Shown: one piece after another, positions 48,140 through 62,023 of the stretch
Position numbering within the stretch: the first letter of the stretch is position 1
How the letters are laid out: each line of letters starts with the position of its first letter
Source of the DNA: Psychrobacter glacincola
GTDB taxonomy: Bacteria > Pseudomonadota > Gammaproteobacteria > Pseudomonadales > Moraxellaceae
Assembly: GCA_001411745.2 (NCBI GenBank)
Contig: LIQB01000006.1
Coordinates: 98,687 to 162,686, forward strand
DNA: 64,000 nucleotides
Reading direction: 5' to 3'
The notes under the pieces: model-generated
The model's input: only the letters and a program-made list of their open reading frames with translations
The model's database searches: none
What the model was told of the DNA's origin: nothing
Made by a program: the position numbers and the translations under genes

Positions 48140-48448
48140 TTAATAACGGCTATGCGTCGTGGGCGCCGTAGATACTTGTACAAAGGTCTCGTTCGGCTTA
48201 ATCAAGCCCAAGTCTAAACGAGCGTGCTCTTCTACTGCCTCAAGACCAGTTTTTAAGTCATGCACATCAGTACGCAATAAGTTATTTGCTGCCACTTGGT
48301 TTTCGTTTAAGCGTTGTTGTTCTTCGATTTGAGTCAGCAATTTATTATGCTCAAAGCGACCATTTTCGCCCAGCCAATACTGATATTGCAATCCCAAAAG
48401 GACGGCAACGGCTAGAGCAAGTAGCATAAATTGGCTAAAGTATTTCAT
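48140..48448 (-). CDS. ftsB: Cell division protein FtsB
   Basis: 102 aa bitopic division protein of the FtsQLB complex. A short cytoplasmic start, one membrane helix (FMLLALAVAVLLGLQYQYWLG), then a periplasmic coiled coil (HNKLLTQIEEQQRLNENQVAANNLLRTDVHDLK) and the conserved end with EEHARLDLGLIKPNETFVQV. It lies between eno and ispD, the classical location. Confidence 0.93.
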   Translation of the reverse strand: MKYFSQFMLLALAVAVLLGLQYQYWLGENGRFEHNKLLTQIEEQQRLNENQVAANNLLRTDVHDLKTGLEAVEEHARLDLGLIKPNETFVQVSTAPTTHSRY

Positions 48449-48504
48449 AAGATAATAACGCCAAACAACATAGAGACAATAATAAAAATAAAAAACCAGC
48501 TAAG

Positions 48505-48560
48505 CTTGCTAAGCGATATATCACCATATTAATGATGACATATCGCCTAGCTGTAGCAAG
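48505..48560 (-). terminator. Hairpin between eno and ftsB
   Basis: On the minus strand CTTGCTA...GCGATAT...TCA pairs with TGA...ATATCGC...TAGCAAG, and GGTTTTTTATTTTT follows shortly after. It may terminate part of the abundant eno transcript before ftsB. Confidence 0.5.
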
Positions 48561-48572
48561 AAATCTGGCTTG

Positions 48573-50209
<1,637 letters not shown>

Positions 50210-52570
50210 TTATGCTTTTGTTAGACGTTCTGTTTTAGCGTGGGAGCCAGATACTGTGTTATCCAGCTCAACCTTTGTTTTAAATTGGGTCAAACGTAAG
50301 GCATTCATTAATACTGAAATAGAGCTAAGCGCCATCGCAGCGGCGGCAATCATAGGGTTTAAGAAACCAAAAGCAGCCAGCGGAATACCCAGACAGTTAT
50401 AAATAAAAGCAAAAAACAGATTTTGCTTGATGTTGCGCACTGTTGCATTAGCGATTTTTTGCGCGGCATCAATATGCATCAGTGACTCACCCATCAAGCG
50501 TGCAGACGCACTATGCTGGGCGACATCTGTGCCTTCAAACATGGCAAAGCTTGCATCGGCAGTTGCCATCGCTGGCGCATCGTTGACACCATCACCTGCC
50601 ATTGCAACTTTATGACCAGCCGTTTGCAACAAGGCAATTTGACTGGCCTTATCGCGTGGGCTCATTTTACCATAAGCCTGTTCAATACCCAGCTGCCCTG
50701 CTACATGATCGACGACGGACTGCTTATCACCACTCATCAAAATGACATTGATACCTGCGTCTTGTAGCGCAGTAATAGCCTTCGGAGTATCTACTTTTAA
50801 GTCGTCAGCTAATGCAAAAGCACCCAAAGCTTCCTCATTAATACTAACGGCAACGGTACTGGCAATTTGCCATACCTTTGGCATCAGCTTAGGCAGTGTT
50901 AAATTAGCAAACTCTGCGGTACCGACTTTTACCACACCCAAACCGTCAATATTGGCTTGTATGCCAGCGCCTTTAATGACACTAATATCAGTCACATTCA
51001 TCAACGGCAAGTTTCGCTCAGTAGCCGCGTTAACCAATGCTGTTGCTAGCGGATGACTGGCATGTGCTTCAACGCTTGCGGCAATTTGTAACACATCATC
51101 GACTGCGATCGATTTATCCACCATCACATGGTCTACGATAGTCGGCTTACCAATGGTCAAAGTACCTGTTTTATCGAGCACTACTGTATCGATGTTGCCT
51201 GCCGCTTCAAGGCTTTGTGCGTCTTTGAACCAGACACCATGACGAGCAGCAACGCCCATACCAGCCATGATAGCGGCTGGCGTTGCCAAACCTAGGGCAC
51301 AAGGACATGCAATGACCAACACCGAGACGGCATGCATCAAGGCAGTATCAATCATCCCAGTCAGCCACCACGTCACTCCAAAGGTGATAAGCGCAATGAC
51401 AACGACGACTGGTACGAATACCGCCGTCACTCTATCGGCAAGACGGGCTAAATTGGCTTTTGAGCCTTGGGCATCGCTGAGGGCCTGTACCATATCACCA
51501 AGCTTTGTATCACTACCTTTAGCACTGACGCGGTATAACAAGCTGCCATTTTCAACCAACGCCCCTGCCAACAATTTATCTCCCACTTCTTTTTTAAGCG
51601 GTACCGACTCACCCGTTAAATGACTCTCCACACACCATCCAGCACCATCGATAACTACCCCATCGGTTGCAACTCGGCTGCCTTGCTTGGCACGCAAAAT
51701 ATCACCAACTTGCACGTCTTTAAGAGCAACATTATGAAAATCACCATTAGGCTGCTGCTGTTCGACTTCATCGGGCGTTAAAGACAATAATAAATCGATA
51801 CTATTGAGGCTGTGTTTCTTAGTGCGCTCTTCTAGATACTTACCCGTACGTACAAAAGCAATGACCATGACGCCTGCTTCAAAATACACCGCAGGAATGC
51901 CATCCGCACCGTGACCACCAGCATGACCACTTTGCAGCAAACCGTTTAAAGTGCCATCGCCATGGGTCAGCCACAGATAAGTGGAATACGCCCAAATAGT
52001 CACGGTACCAATGACGACTAGCACGTCCATATTGGCAAGACCACCTTTGATAGACGCCCAAGCGCTTTTGTAAAATGGCAAGGCAAATCCAAACTGTACA
52101 ATGGTCGCTAATATAAACTGAATCCAAATCGGCGGCATCCACGCCATACCCTGACCAACGAGCATGCCTGCCATACCAACTAAAAATGGCACCAAACAAA
52201 CCCATAACCCAATCAAGCGCCATGGGTACTGAGTCGCGGTATCTTCGTCTGTTTTTGCAAACAAACTATCGGCCGCCTGCAAATTGGCAACGAAGCCTGT
52301 TTTATTTACCCATTCTGTCACTTGTTCAGGCGTTGTCTGGGTCGGATCATAATCAACATTAGCGGTCTCGCCAGCGAAGTTTACACTCACCTCGTATACC
52401 GACGGCTTTTTGTTGAGCACCTTCTCAATTCGTGAGGCGCAGGCTTGACACGTCATCCCCTCAATTGCTAGCTGCAAATGTGCACGCTGCGGCGCGAGCG
52501 GCGTATTGGATTGAATATCAGTTTTTACATCGTAGGCGTCATGATTGTCGGTTTGGGTAGTATCATTCAT
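50210..52570 (-). CDS. copA: Copper-exporting P-type ATPase
   Basis: P1B-type ATPase that pumps Cu(I) to the periplasm. 786 aa. One N-terminal metal-binding domain has CxxC as EGMTCQACASR (Cys41, Cys44). Eight membrane helices follow with the CPC ion motif in VIACPCALGLATPAA. Phosphorylation Asp is in VVLDKTGTLTIGKP, the HP dipeptide in HASHPLATAL, and GDGVNDAPAM forms the hinge. NCLGIPLAA and LSSISVLMNALRL (helices 7-8) fit the Cu(I) subclass. Upstream on the same strand are copZ and an HMA-like gene; no CueR-type regulator is nearby. Confidence 0.95.
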   Translation of the reverse strand: MNDTTQTDNHDAYDVKTDIQSNTPLAPQRAHLQLAIEGMTCQACASRIEKVLNKKPSVYEVSVNFAGETANVDYDPTQTTPEQVTEWVNKTGFVANLQAADSLFAKTDEDTATQYPWRLIGLWVCLVPFLVGMAGMLVGQGMAWMPPIWIQFILATIVQFGFALPFYKSAWASIKGGLANMDVLVVIGTVTIWAYSTYLWLTHGDGTLNGLLQSGHAGGHGADGIPAVYFEAGVMVIAFVRTGKYLEERTKKHSLNSIDLLLSLTPDEVEQQQPNGDFHNVALKDVQVGDILRAKQGSRVATDGVVIDGAGWCVESHLTGESVPLKKEVGDKLLAGALVENGSLLYRVSAKGSDTKLGDMVQALSDAQGSKANLARLADRVTAVFVPVVVVIALITFGVTWWLTGMIDTALMHAVSVLVIACPCALGLATPAAIMAGMGVAARHGVWFKDAQSLEAAGNIDTVVLDKTGTLTIGKPTIVDHVMVDKSIAVDDVLQIAASVEAHASHPLATALVNAATERNLPLMNVTDISVIKGAGIQANIDGLGVVKVGTAEFANLTLPKLMPKVWQIASTVAVSINEEALGAFALADDLKVDTPKAITALQDAGINVILMSGDKQSVVDHVAGQLGIEQAYGKMSPRDKASQIALLQTAGHKVAMAGDGVNDAPAMATADASFAMFEGTDVAQHSASARLMGESLMHIDAAQKIANATVRNIKQNLFFAFIYNCLGIPLAAFGFLNPMIAAAAMALSSISVLMNALRLTQFKTKVELDNTVSGSHAKTERLTKA

Positions 52571-52740
52571 AAATAAAACTCGGTATGGCGTTTATGCGTT
52601 ATGGCGTTATAAAGTCGTCTGAGCTAGGATAGCAACTCAATGGATGGAATATCTAAGTCAAACAAATAGCACACTTTTAAATTTAATATTGGTATGGTCA
52701 CACTGAATAATGAGTACGCTACTATCAATAATTTTTAACC

Positions 52741-52774
52741 ATTAAAAAACCAGCCTTGATAGCCGGTTTTTTAA
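52741..52774 (-). terminator. Hairpin between copZ and copA
   Basis: ATTAAAAAACC...GC arms pair with GC...GGTTTTTTAAT with one mismatch, loop about 7 bases. It follows copZ closely and would reduce read-through into copA. Confidence 0.65.
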
Positions 52775-52789
52775 TACAAATGAAGCAGG

Positions 52790-53014
52790 TTAAGCATTAG
52801 CAACAGTGGCATCAAAGCCTGCATCGTCGATAGCAGCAGCAATTGTCTCTACACTGGTTTTGCTATCATCAAAAGTAACCGTCGCTTGATTATCTGCCAG
52901 CTCAATACTGATATCGTCTAAGCCATCGATATCGGCAGTGGCGTTATGAACACTGGCCACACAGCCACCGCAAGTCATGCCATCAATTTTAATAATACGT
53001 GTTTGGTTTGCCAT
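52790..53014 (-). CDS. copZ: Copper chaperone (HMA domain)
   Basis: 74 aa heavy-metal-associated domain, ferredoxin-like fold. The metal motif is GMTCGGC near residues 12-18 (IDGMTCGGCVASVHNA). It should carry Cu(I) to CopA. It lies between a related HMA-like gene lacking the motif and copA. Upstream, at 53189-53233, three 15-bp repeats may act as regulatory sites. Confidence 0.93.
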   Translation of the reverse strand: MANQTRIIKIDGMTCGGCVASVHNATADIDGLDDISIELADNQATVTFDDSKTSVETIAAAIDDAGFDATVANA

Positions 53015-53188
53015 GAGAGGCTCCTTATTTTTGTAACTGAGTTTTTATAGGTAAATACTTTTATTAAAGAATTGCTTTTATAATTGTCTTTTTAAGACGG
53101 CTATCTTTTAAGACGTTATAAAAATAGCACTTAACCAGCTTAAGCCCTATCACGGTTAACAACAAGGCTCTTTGATTATCACTTTATT

Positions 53189-53233
53189 AATAGAACCGTA
53201 AATAATGGAACTGTAAATAATAGAACCGTGAAT
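53189..53233. repeat. Three tandem 15-bp repeats upstream of copZ
   Basis: AATAGAACCGTAAAT, AATGGAACTGTAAAT and AATAGAACCGTGAAT follow each other without gaps. They start about 175 bases before the copZ ATG, in the spacer after the HMA-like gene. The 1-2 base differences between units suggest an older duplication. Confidence 0.75.
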
Positions 53234-53277
53234 TTATGCCTAAGTGACAGACAATAGCGCTTATTTTAGAATAACGT

Positions 53278-53532
53278 CTAATCATCATGACGTGGGTTTT
53301 GCGGTGCATCAAGAGGAAACGGCTGGGTCACATAATCGACCGTACTGATTGCCGCCGTAAACGCATGGATACTGGTGTCTGTATCTTCATAACGTATGGT
53401 GGCAACATTATTATCAGGATCAAGCTCGATGGCCGTCACTCCTGTGATATTTTTCAGCGCTGTCATCACACTCTTTAACCCTTCATCATCATCGATATTT
53501 TCGATACTGACTGTTGCTGTTTGCATCACCAT
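53278..53532 (-). CDS. HMA-like domain protein lacking the CxxC metal motif
   Basis: 84 aa. Size and strand-helix pattern match HMA domains (TATVSIENI..., VMTALKNITGVTAIELDPDNNVATIRYED...), yet the metal loop reads ENIDDDEGLKS with no Cys at all. The tail FPLDAPQNPRHDD extends past the fold. It begins about 30 bases after kdsA and precedes copZ on the same strand, so it may be co-transcribed with kdsA. It could be a decayed chaperone or a domain with a non-metal role; no function is assigned. Confidence 0.65.
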   Translation of the reverse strand: MVMQTATVSIENIDDDEGLKSVMTALKNITGVTAIELDPDNNVATIRYEDTDTSIHAFTAAISTVDYVTQPFPLDAPQNPRHDD

Positions 53533-53562
53533 AATCTCAGCCTCTTATTGTCTGTAAATACA

Positions 53563-54513
<951 letters not shown>

Positions 54514-54607
54514 TTAAGCGTAATTGCTGGCCAACCATTAGAAAAATTGTCATGTTTATTGCTTAAAAACAATCTCATTCATAGCCACAGTCATAAAATT
54601 AAACGCA

Positions 54608-54639
54608 AAAAAAGACCAATCCGAAGATCAGTCTTTTTT
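54608..54639 (-). terminator. Terminator of pyrG with UUCG loop
   Basis: On the minus strand AAAGACTGATC and GATTGGTCTTT form a stem closed by UUCG and followed by T7. It lies between pyrG and kdsA, so kdsA may also have its own promoter. Confidence 0.8.
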
Positions 54640-54667
54640 ATACATGTAAGTTTTGATGCATTAACGC

Positions 54668-56395
<1,728 letters not shown>

Positions 56396-56445
56396 TTAGT
56401 ACTTAGCTATTATAACGCACTACCCACTCAAATAGGACATAACAA

Positions 56446-56474
56446 AAAAACTCACCCCGAAGGATGAGTTTTTA
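56446..56474 (-). terminator. Terminator of the porin gene with UUCG loop
   Basis: On the minus strand ACTCATCC and GGGTGAGT form an 8-bp stem closed by UUCG, with a T7 tail. Confidence 0.85.
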
Positions 56475-56496
56475 TAATCAGATTCTAATGCTTAGA

Positions 56497-57558
56497 TTAG
56501 AATTTGTATTCTAGGCCACTACCAACTACGAATACTTCAGCATCGCCACCAGCGACTGCCATTTCACCATCGATGTCTACATAAGCAAGACCGATATTGT
56601 CAGCTTTATTCATACCAGCATAGGCATGCATGATGATGTTATCTTTAAAGAAGTATTTGCCACCAACAACGATTTGATCTGATTCAGCATTATCAAAGCC
56701 GCCCAAATTATCAGTCTTATTGTATTGAGTGTAAATAGAAGCTGGACGAGCAAAGTTAGCTAGTGCCATTTGAGCACTAACAACTAAACCTTTCTCTTTT
56801 TCAGAACCAGTAAAGTCATAATCTGCAACTTGATATAGTGCACCAAGTTTCACAGGAGCAGCGATGTACTTACCTAAATCTACAGTAGCAGTACCACGGA
56901 TGATATCACCATCGATGTTTTGGTCTTTGTCATAAGCCACACCAGCAGTGAAACCAGTACCTTGGTCAAACATCATCGCAACGCCAAAGCCAGCATCATC
57001 ATTACCGTTTTGATCATCAGAGCTGTACATAGCAGACAATTCTAATGGTAGGTTGTTGTATTTTGGTGCAGTCCAGATCACTGAACTATTGATACGACCA
57101 CTGTCAGCCATATTCAACGCTTCAACGGTTTCGTTTTCCATTGAGTTGTTGCCCATGTTATCCCAATAGCCTTCGTTAACAACAACATTGTTAACTCTGT
57201 CTAGGCTAGATTGGTTTTTACCAACACGGAACTCACCAAATTGCTTGTTGTTAAGACCAAGGTAAGTATCACGGTTAGAGAAAGTAGCATTATCACCATC
57301 GATGCTTGTGCCATACTCTAACTGATAGATAACATCAGTGTTAGCAGTCATAGCTTCAGAACCTTTGAAGCCTAAACGTGAAGAATGAGAGTTGATTTCT
57401 ACTGTGTCTTCGTCAAGATCATTACCTGGCAGGTTTGAATCAAATTCGGCATTGACGTAGTCAAGAGCTAAGAATGCTTTACCATAGACAGTCGGCGCTG
57501 CATTGGCTGCAGATACAGATAGGGCAGCAACTGCTGTAGCTAAAAGTAGTTTTTTCAT
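56497..57558 (-). CDS. Gram-negative porin
   Basis: Outer-membrane trimeric-porin-like protein, 353 aa. Signal peptide MKKLLLATAVAALSVSAANA is cleaved before APTVYGKAFLALDY. The mature part has alternating beta-strand pattern (SRLGFKGSEAM, VIYQLEYG, GEFRVGKNQSSLDR) and ends in GLEYKF, with terminal Phe for outer-membrane assembly. Likely a general small-solute channel; selectivity unknown. Its leader is long and AT-rich. Confidence 0.9.
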   Translation of the reverse strand: MKKLLLATAVAALSVSAANAAPTVYGKAFLALDYVNAEFDSNLPGNDLDEDTVEINSHSSRLGFKGSEAMTANTDVIYQLEYGTSIDGDNATFSNRDTYLGLNNKQFGEFRVGKNQSSLDRVNNVVVNEGYWDNMGNNSMENETVEALNMADSGRINSSVIWTAPKYNNLPLELSAMYSSDDQNGNDDAGFGVAMMFDQGTGFTAGVAYDKDQNIDGDIIRGTATVDLGKYIAAPVKLGALYQVADYDFTGSEKEKGLVVSAQMALANFARPASIYTQYNKTDNLGGFDNAESDQIVVGGKYFFKDNIIMHAYAGMNKADNIGLAYVDIDGEMAVAGGDAEVFVVGSGLEYKF

Positions 57559-58291
57559 GGGGTATCTCCACTTTACAATTTTAGTAATAAGCTAGCTATT
57601 ATTAGCTGGTGCTCATAATGGTATCGTCACAAATCCTCAAAGATATAATGTGTAACTGGCTACCGAGATTAGTCAGAAACAAGTGTGGCGAAGTTCTATT
57701 ACAGTAAGATGAAAAAAACCATGACTTACATAACTGGGATTAAAAAGTAACTGCCATGTAATCTTAGGTCTTTATCGCTCCGTTGCGTAACATCCGTTAC
57801 CAAACTCATACTTCGAATACAAGCATAACAACTTTGACATAATTTGCAACATTTTTTTTCGCTTTTTAAACCCAGTATTTGTTGAATGCCATATCCACTA
57901 TAGAATGTGGGTCATTGTAAAAAAATCCCTATCTGCTCAAATAGATAAAGATACTATTGATTAATATAATTACCAAGAACTTGAAACTAGCGTAATGAAT
58001 ACCCTTTCATTAACAAAAATAAAGCCGTACTTGTTCATTAACAAGTACGGCTAATAAAAAATAATAAATGTGGTTTATGACATACTGACAGTCACAATTG
58101 AGATCGGAAAATTGCTAAAAGAACAGTAAAAAAGGTATTTTCACTGCTCTTGTTTCCAGAATATAACCTTAGTCAATGGCTATCACAGACTTCTTATTAA
58201 GTATAAAAGCCAATAACAAGCCTCATTCAGTCATGACAGTATCATAATAGAATGTCAAGTATGCCATATTCTAATATTAACCTGCGCAATA
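57559..58291. other. Spacer between glcB and the porin gene
   Basis: 733 bases. The right side has two terminator-like hairpins for glcB: AAGAGCAGT/ACTGTTCTT (about 58115-58153) and 58023-58052. The left side holds the porin promoter region, with a short inverted repeat GTAAC-ATCC-GTTAC (57787-57800). No ORF. Confidence 0.55.
58023..58052 (-). terminator. Terminator downstream of glcB
   Basis: AGCCGTACTTGTT (58023-58035) and AACAAGTACGGCT (58040-58052) pair perfectly over 13 bp with a 4-base loop, and TTATTTTTG follows on the minus strand. It is about 240 bases from the glcB stop and a weaker hairpin is closer, so it may be a second terminator or end a separate short transcript. Confidence 0.8.
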
Positions 58292-60490
58292 TTAGCAGCC
58301 TGCTTTTAGATCAAGACGTGCCTGATGCAATAATGGCTCAGTATAACCACTCGGCTGCTCACGACCTTTAAACACTAAGTCACAAGCCGCTTTGAATGCA
58401 TAAGAGTTGTCAAAGTTATCTGCCATCGTCTGATAGTCGCTATCGCCTGCATTTTGCTCATCAACCACTTTTGCCATACGCTTCATCGTATCCATCACTT
58501 GCTGCTCGCTCACGACATCGTGATGCAACCAGTTGGCAATATGTTGACTTGAGATACGTAAAGTTGCACGATCTTCCATTAGACCCACATCATTGATATC
58601 CAGTACTTTAGAACAACCAACGCCTTGGTTTACCCAACGCACAACATATCCTAAGATGCCCTGAGCATTATTGTCTAGCTCTTGCTGTTTCTCTTCATCT
58701 GTCCAATTGGTATTTTTTGCTAATGGAATGGTCAAAATGTCGTCTAAGCTGGCACGCTCACGTGATTTTAGGCTGTCTTGAACGTCAGCAACACTCACTT
58801 GATGATAGTGCATGCTGTGCAAGGTTGCCCCTGTTGGTGACGGTACCCATGCGGTACTGGCTCCAGACTTAGGATGTGCAGCTTTGGTGTCCATCATCTC
58901 TTTCATCTCATCAGGCTTCGCCCACATGCCTTTACCAATCTGAGCAACACCTTGTAAACCAGTCTCTAAACCGATATCAACGTTCCACTGCTCGTAGGCT
59001 GGCTGCCATGCTTGTGACTTCATCTCACCCTTAGGTACAAATGGGCCTGCATTCATGCTGGTATGCATCTCATCACCAGTACGATCTAAGAAACCTGTGT
59101 TGATGAAAATGACGCGTTCTTTCGCTTGGCGAATGGCTTCTTTCAAGTTGACCGTCATACGACGCTCTTCATCCATGATACCGATTTTGATGGTATTGCG
59201 CTCTAAGCCTAATAAGTCTTCTACTGCATTGAATAAATCGTTGGCCATTTTGACTTCTTCAGGACCATGCATTTTTGGCTTAACGATATACATTGAACCT
59301 TTACGTGAATTCGATAGCGCATTCTTACCTTTAAGGTCATTGAGCGTCAATAGTGGTGTAATCAAGCCATCCATCAAGCCTTCAAATATTTGTTCTTGAC
59401 CATCACCCAAGTCAACCAATATTGCAGGGTTTTGCATGAGGTGACCGACGTTACGAATCAGTAATAACGAACGACCTGGCAGGATAAGCTTACCACCGTC
59501 TGGGGTGGTGTATTCACGATCTGGGTTTTGCTGACGTGTGCGGGTTTTGCCACCTTTTTCAAAGGTTTCTAGCAAGTCACCATTCATGAGACCAAGCCAA
59601 TTGCGATACACTTCCACTTTTTCTTCTGCATCGACGGCAGCGATTGAGTCTTCACAGTCTTGAATTGCCGTAATAGCTGACTCTAGCAGCACATCTTTGA
59701 TATGTGCAGGGTCGTCTTTACCGACTGGATGATTGGCATCTATTTGAATCTCTGCATGCAAACCGTTGTTTTTTAATAAAATACCCGTTGGGCTTTCTGC
59801 ATCACCGACGAAACCAACGAATTTTTCGGCATCTTTTAGCTCAGTACTGCTATCACCTTGGACAATTTCAAGCTTACCATCGACCACTTTAAAGCCGGTC
59901 GCATCGTTATATGAACCTGACACCAAGGCAAAGTTTTCATCTAGGAATTGTTTGGCATAAGCAACGACAGCAGCACCGCGAGTTGGGTTGTAACCACCTG
60001 TTGCTTCTTGACCATTTTTGTCACTGATAACGTCAGTACCATATAAAGCATCATACAAGCTACCCCAACGAGCGTTGGTCGCGTTCAATGCGTAGCGCGC
60101 ATTACGTACTGGTACGACCAGCTGTGGGCCTGCAATATGAGCAATCTCGTCATCGACATTTTCTGTGCTAACTTTAAAATCATCGCCTTCTGGCAACAGA
60201 TAGCCAATCTCTTGTAAGAATGCTTTGTAAGCAGGATAATCAATGTTGCCGTCTTTGGCAGGATGTTGCAGGTGCCACTGGTCAATCTGGGCTTGAATCT
60301 TGTCACGAGTTGCAAGCAATGCTTTATTGCGCGGCGTAAACTCTTTAATGACCTTTTCAAAACCTGACCAATAACTGTCTGAATCAACACCGACTTTCGG
60401 CAGCACTTCGTTTTCAATAAAGTCATACAATTGCTGGTCGATGGCAAGAATGCCTTTTTGAATACGATTGGCGTTAGAAGACTGGCTCAT
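58292..60490 (-). CDS. glcB: Malate synthase G
   Basis: Second glyoxylate-shunt enzyme: glyoxylate + acetyl-CoA to malate. 732 aa, the long G form. Hallmarks include [15 protein letters not shown], the active-site region [17 protein letters not shown], and the C-terminal [31 protein letters not shown]. It works with isocitrate lyase (aceA) of this window. There is no glycolate operon around it, so the role is probably the acetate/C2 shunt. Confidence 0.97.
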   Translation of the reverse strand: MSQSSNANRIQKGILAIDQQLYDFIENEVLPKVGVDSDSYWSGFEKVIKEFTPRNKALLATRDKIQAQIDQWHLQHPAKDGNIDYPAYKAFLQEIGYLLPEGDDFKVSTENVDDEIAHIAGPQLVVPVRNARYALNATNARWGSLYDALYGTDVISDKNGQEATGGYNPTRGAAVVAYAKQFLDENFALVSGSYNDATGFKVVDGKLEIVQGDSSTELKDAEKFVGFVGDAESPTGILLKNNGLHAEIQIDANHPVGKDDPAHIKDVLLESAITAIQDCEDSIAAVDAEEKVEVYRNWLGLMNGDLLETFEKGGKTRTRQQNPDREYTTPDGGKLILPGRSLLLIRNVGHLMQNPAILVDLGDGQEQIFEGLMDGLITPLLTLNDLKGKNALSNSRKGSMYIVKPKMHGPEEVKMANDLFNAVEDLLGLERNTIKIGIMDEERRMTVNLKEAIRQAKERVIFINTGFLDRTGDEMHTSMNAGPFVPKGEMKSQAWQPAYEQWNVDIGLETGLQGVAQIGKGMWAKPDEMKEMMDTKAAHPKSGASTAWVPSPTGATLHSMHYHQVSVADVQDSLKSRERASLDDILTIPLAKNTNWTDEEKQQELDNNAQGILGYVVRWVNQGVGCSKVLDINDVGLMEDRATLRISSQHIANWLHHDVVSEQQVMDTMKRMAKVVDEQNAGDSDYQTMADNFDNSYAFKAACDLVFKGREQPSGYTEPLLHQARLDLKAGC

Positions 60491-61061
60491 GTTGTTATCC
60501 TTATCTGTTCGTGAGGGGTGTAAATACGAAGTTGCTACCGCAATGATTACACATTGTCGGTCTTAGGCATCTATTCCAAATTTAGATGAAATACTAAGCA
60601 AACCTACTGATATATCTTACAAGCTTGTGGTGATTAGCGAATTAACTATCTATGCTATGCTATTAACCTATATTTTTGCCGCTTTAGTCATTAGCATGGT
60701 CAAAGCATTTATAACCGATGATGGTATCAACCTTGCTTAGTGTACTCAGTGTACAATTTGAGCTCGGTTGCCTTGCACCTACTGTAAACGGTTTCAACTG
60801 CATAACATTGGCAAGCATCATCACTGCGACAACACAATATGGCGACACATCAATAGTAAGACAAAATAGCGCTTAAGCAAAATATCATCCTACTATCAAA
60901 TAAAGAAATAAACAAGAAAACATCATTCACTAGATAAATACTGAGGTTGTATTATAATGATAATCTATATGAGACAGGCGCTAAGAGGTTTTATTAGTGC
61001 TTATCCATCAATACTTGATATCGCATAGACAAACTGTCAGTAATCATTACCTCACGGATTT
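60491..61061. other. Divergent spacer glcB / miaE
   Basis: 571 bases without a gene. It contains a palindromic repeat (60721-60775) sharing a 14-base core with 38366-38379; the remainder is AT-rich promoter sequence for both genes. Confidence 0.55.
60727..60775. repeat. Palindromic repeat sharing a core with the 38-kb element
   Basis: CAACC, GCT and GTAC arms are answered by GTAC, GAGC and GGTTG, making an imperfect palindrome around GTACTCAGTGTAC. The right end has GCTCGGTTGCCTTG (60762-60775), identical to 38366-38379. Confidence 0.6.
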
Positions 61062-61868
61062 ATGCTTAACTGTTATCTATTTAATATTAGTAAAAGATTT
61101 TTTAAACGTTCGATTATGGCAAAAACTATGAATAAAGAAGATATAAGAACCAAGAACAGTAACGACAAAGTTATGAACGACAGCAATATAGAAGAACCTC
61201 GTATAGTAAAAGACGACATAGAAGAGGACGATGTCGATATCGCAAAGCTACGCACCCCGATCAAGGTTGACCTATCTGCTGTTTATAATTTTTTGGGTGC
61301 GCGCACAACACAAGCTTGGGTTGATGCGGCGATTGCGAATGTACCGCTGATCATTCAAGATCATGCCAATTGCGAAAAAAAAGCCGCTGGCACTGCCATG
61401 AATCTCATATTCCGCTATGAGTTTTCTTATGATTTGCAGCGTAAATTGGCGCAATTGATACGTGAAGAAATGCTTCATTATGAGCAGGTCTTAGGTATTA
61501 TGAATGACCGTGGTCAGGCGTGGAAATATCTGAGTGCTGGACGTTATGCCAAAGGCATGTTAAAACACAAACGTACTTATGAGCCAGCAGCGATGGTTGA
61601 TGTATTGATAATTGGCGCATTTATCGAAGCACGCTCTTGTGAACGTTTTGCCGCCCTTGCTGAAGTCATCGACGACGAACGTTTGGCAAAGTATTATCGC
61701 TACTTACTTAAGTCAGAGAGTCGTCACTTTGAGGATTATTTAGCCTTAGCTCAATCACTGTCTGAGGATGATATTGATGAGCGTGTCGCATTTTTTAAAG
61801 AAGTAGAAGCAGAACTGATTTCTAGCCCAGATCATGAGCTACGCTTTCATAGCGGTACACCTGCTTAA
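61062..61868 (+). CDS. miaE: tRNA-(ms2io6A) hydroxylase
   Basis: Diiron enzyme hydroxylating the isopentenyl group of ms2i6A37 in tRNA. Up to 268 aa. The four-helix diiron fold is seen as FLGARTTQAWVDAAI, AGTAMNLIFRYEFSYDL, REEMLHYEQVL, IEARSCERFAALAEV and SESRHFEDYLALAQ, which supply the Glu and His ligands. The N-terminus is uncertain: 61062, 61116 and 61128 are all in frame and none has a good ribosome site; the first ~45 residues are polar and not conserved. It is convergent with the small-protein cluster. Confidence 0.88.
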   Translation: MLNCYLFNISKRFFKRSIMAKTMNKEDIRTKNSNDKVMNDSNIEEPRIVKDDIEEDDVDIAKLRTPIKVDLSAVYNFLGARTTQAWVDAAIANVPLIIQDHANCEKKAAGTAMNLIFRYEFSYDLQRKLAQLIREEMLHYEQVLGIMNDRGQAWKYLSAGRYAKGMLKHKRTYEPAAMVDVLIIGAFIEARSCERFAALAEVIDDERLAKYYRYLLKSESRHFEDYLALAQSLSEDDIDERVAFFKEVEAELISSPDHELRFHSGTPA

Positions 61869-61930
61869 ATACATCATATTAGGTATCATTTTCGATTAGA
61901 TACTCTCTTATACAATAAAAATTATACAGA

Positions 61931-61986
61931 TAATAAGTGAAGTAACTAACCAAGCTTCATTCTCTGGTCTGCTACTTCACTTATTA
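61931..61986 (+). terminator. Terminator between miaE and the small-protein cluster
   Basis: A perfect 14-bp inverted repeat (61931-61944 and 61973-61986) with a 28-base loop carries ACCA/TGGT as an inner pair and CCTTTTATTT after it. It probably ends both converging transcripts. Confidence 0.65.
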
Positions 61987-62023
61987 GCCTTTTATTTGAA
62001 CTTCGTTATAGCAAAATGAATGG

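Noticed and set aside
53189..53233. The three 15-bp repeats as a CRISPR-like array
   Set aside because: Units are directly adjacent with no spacers and are only 15 bp.
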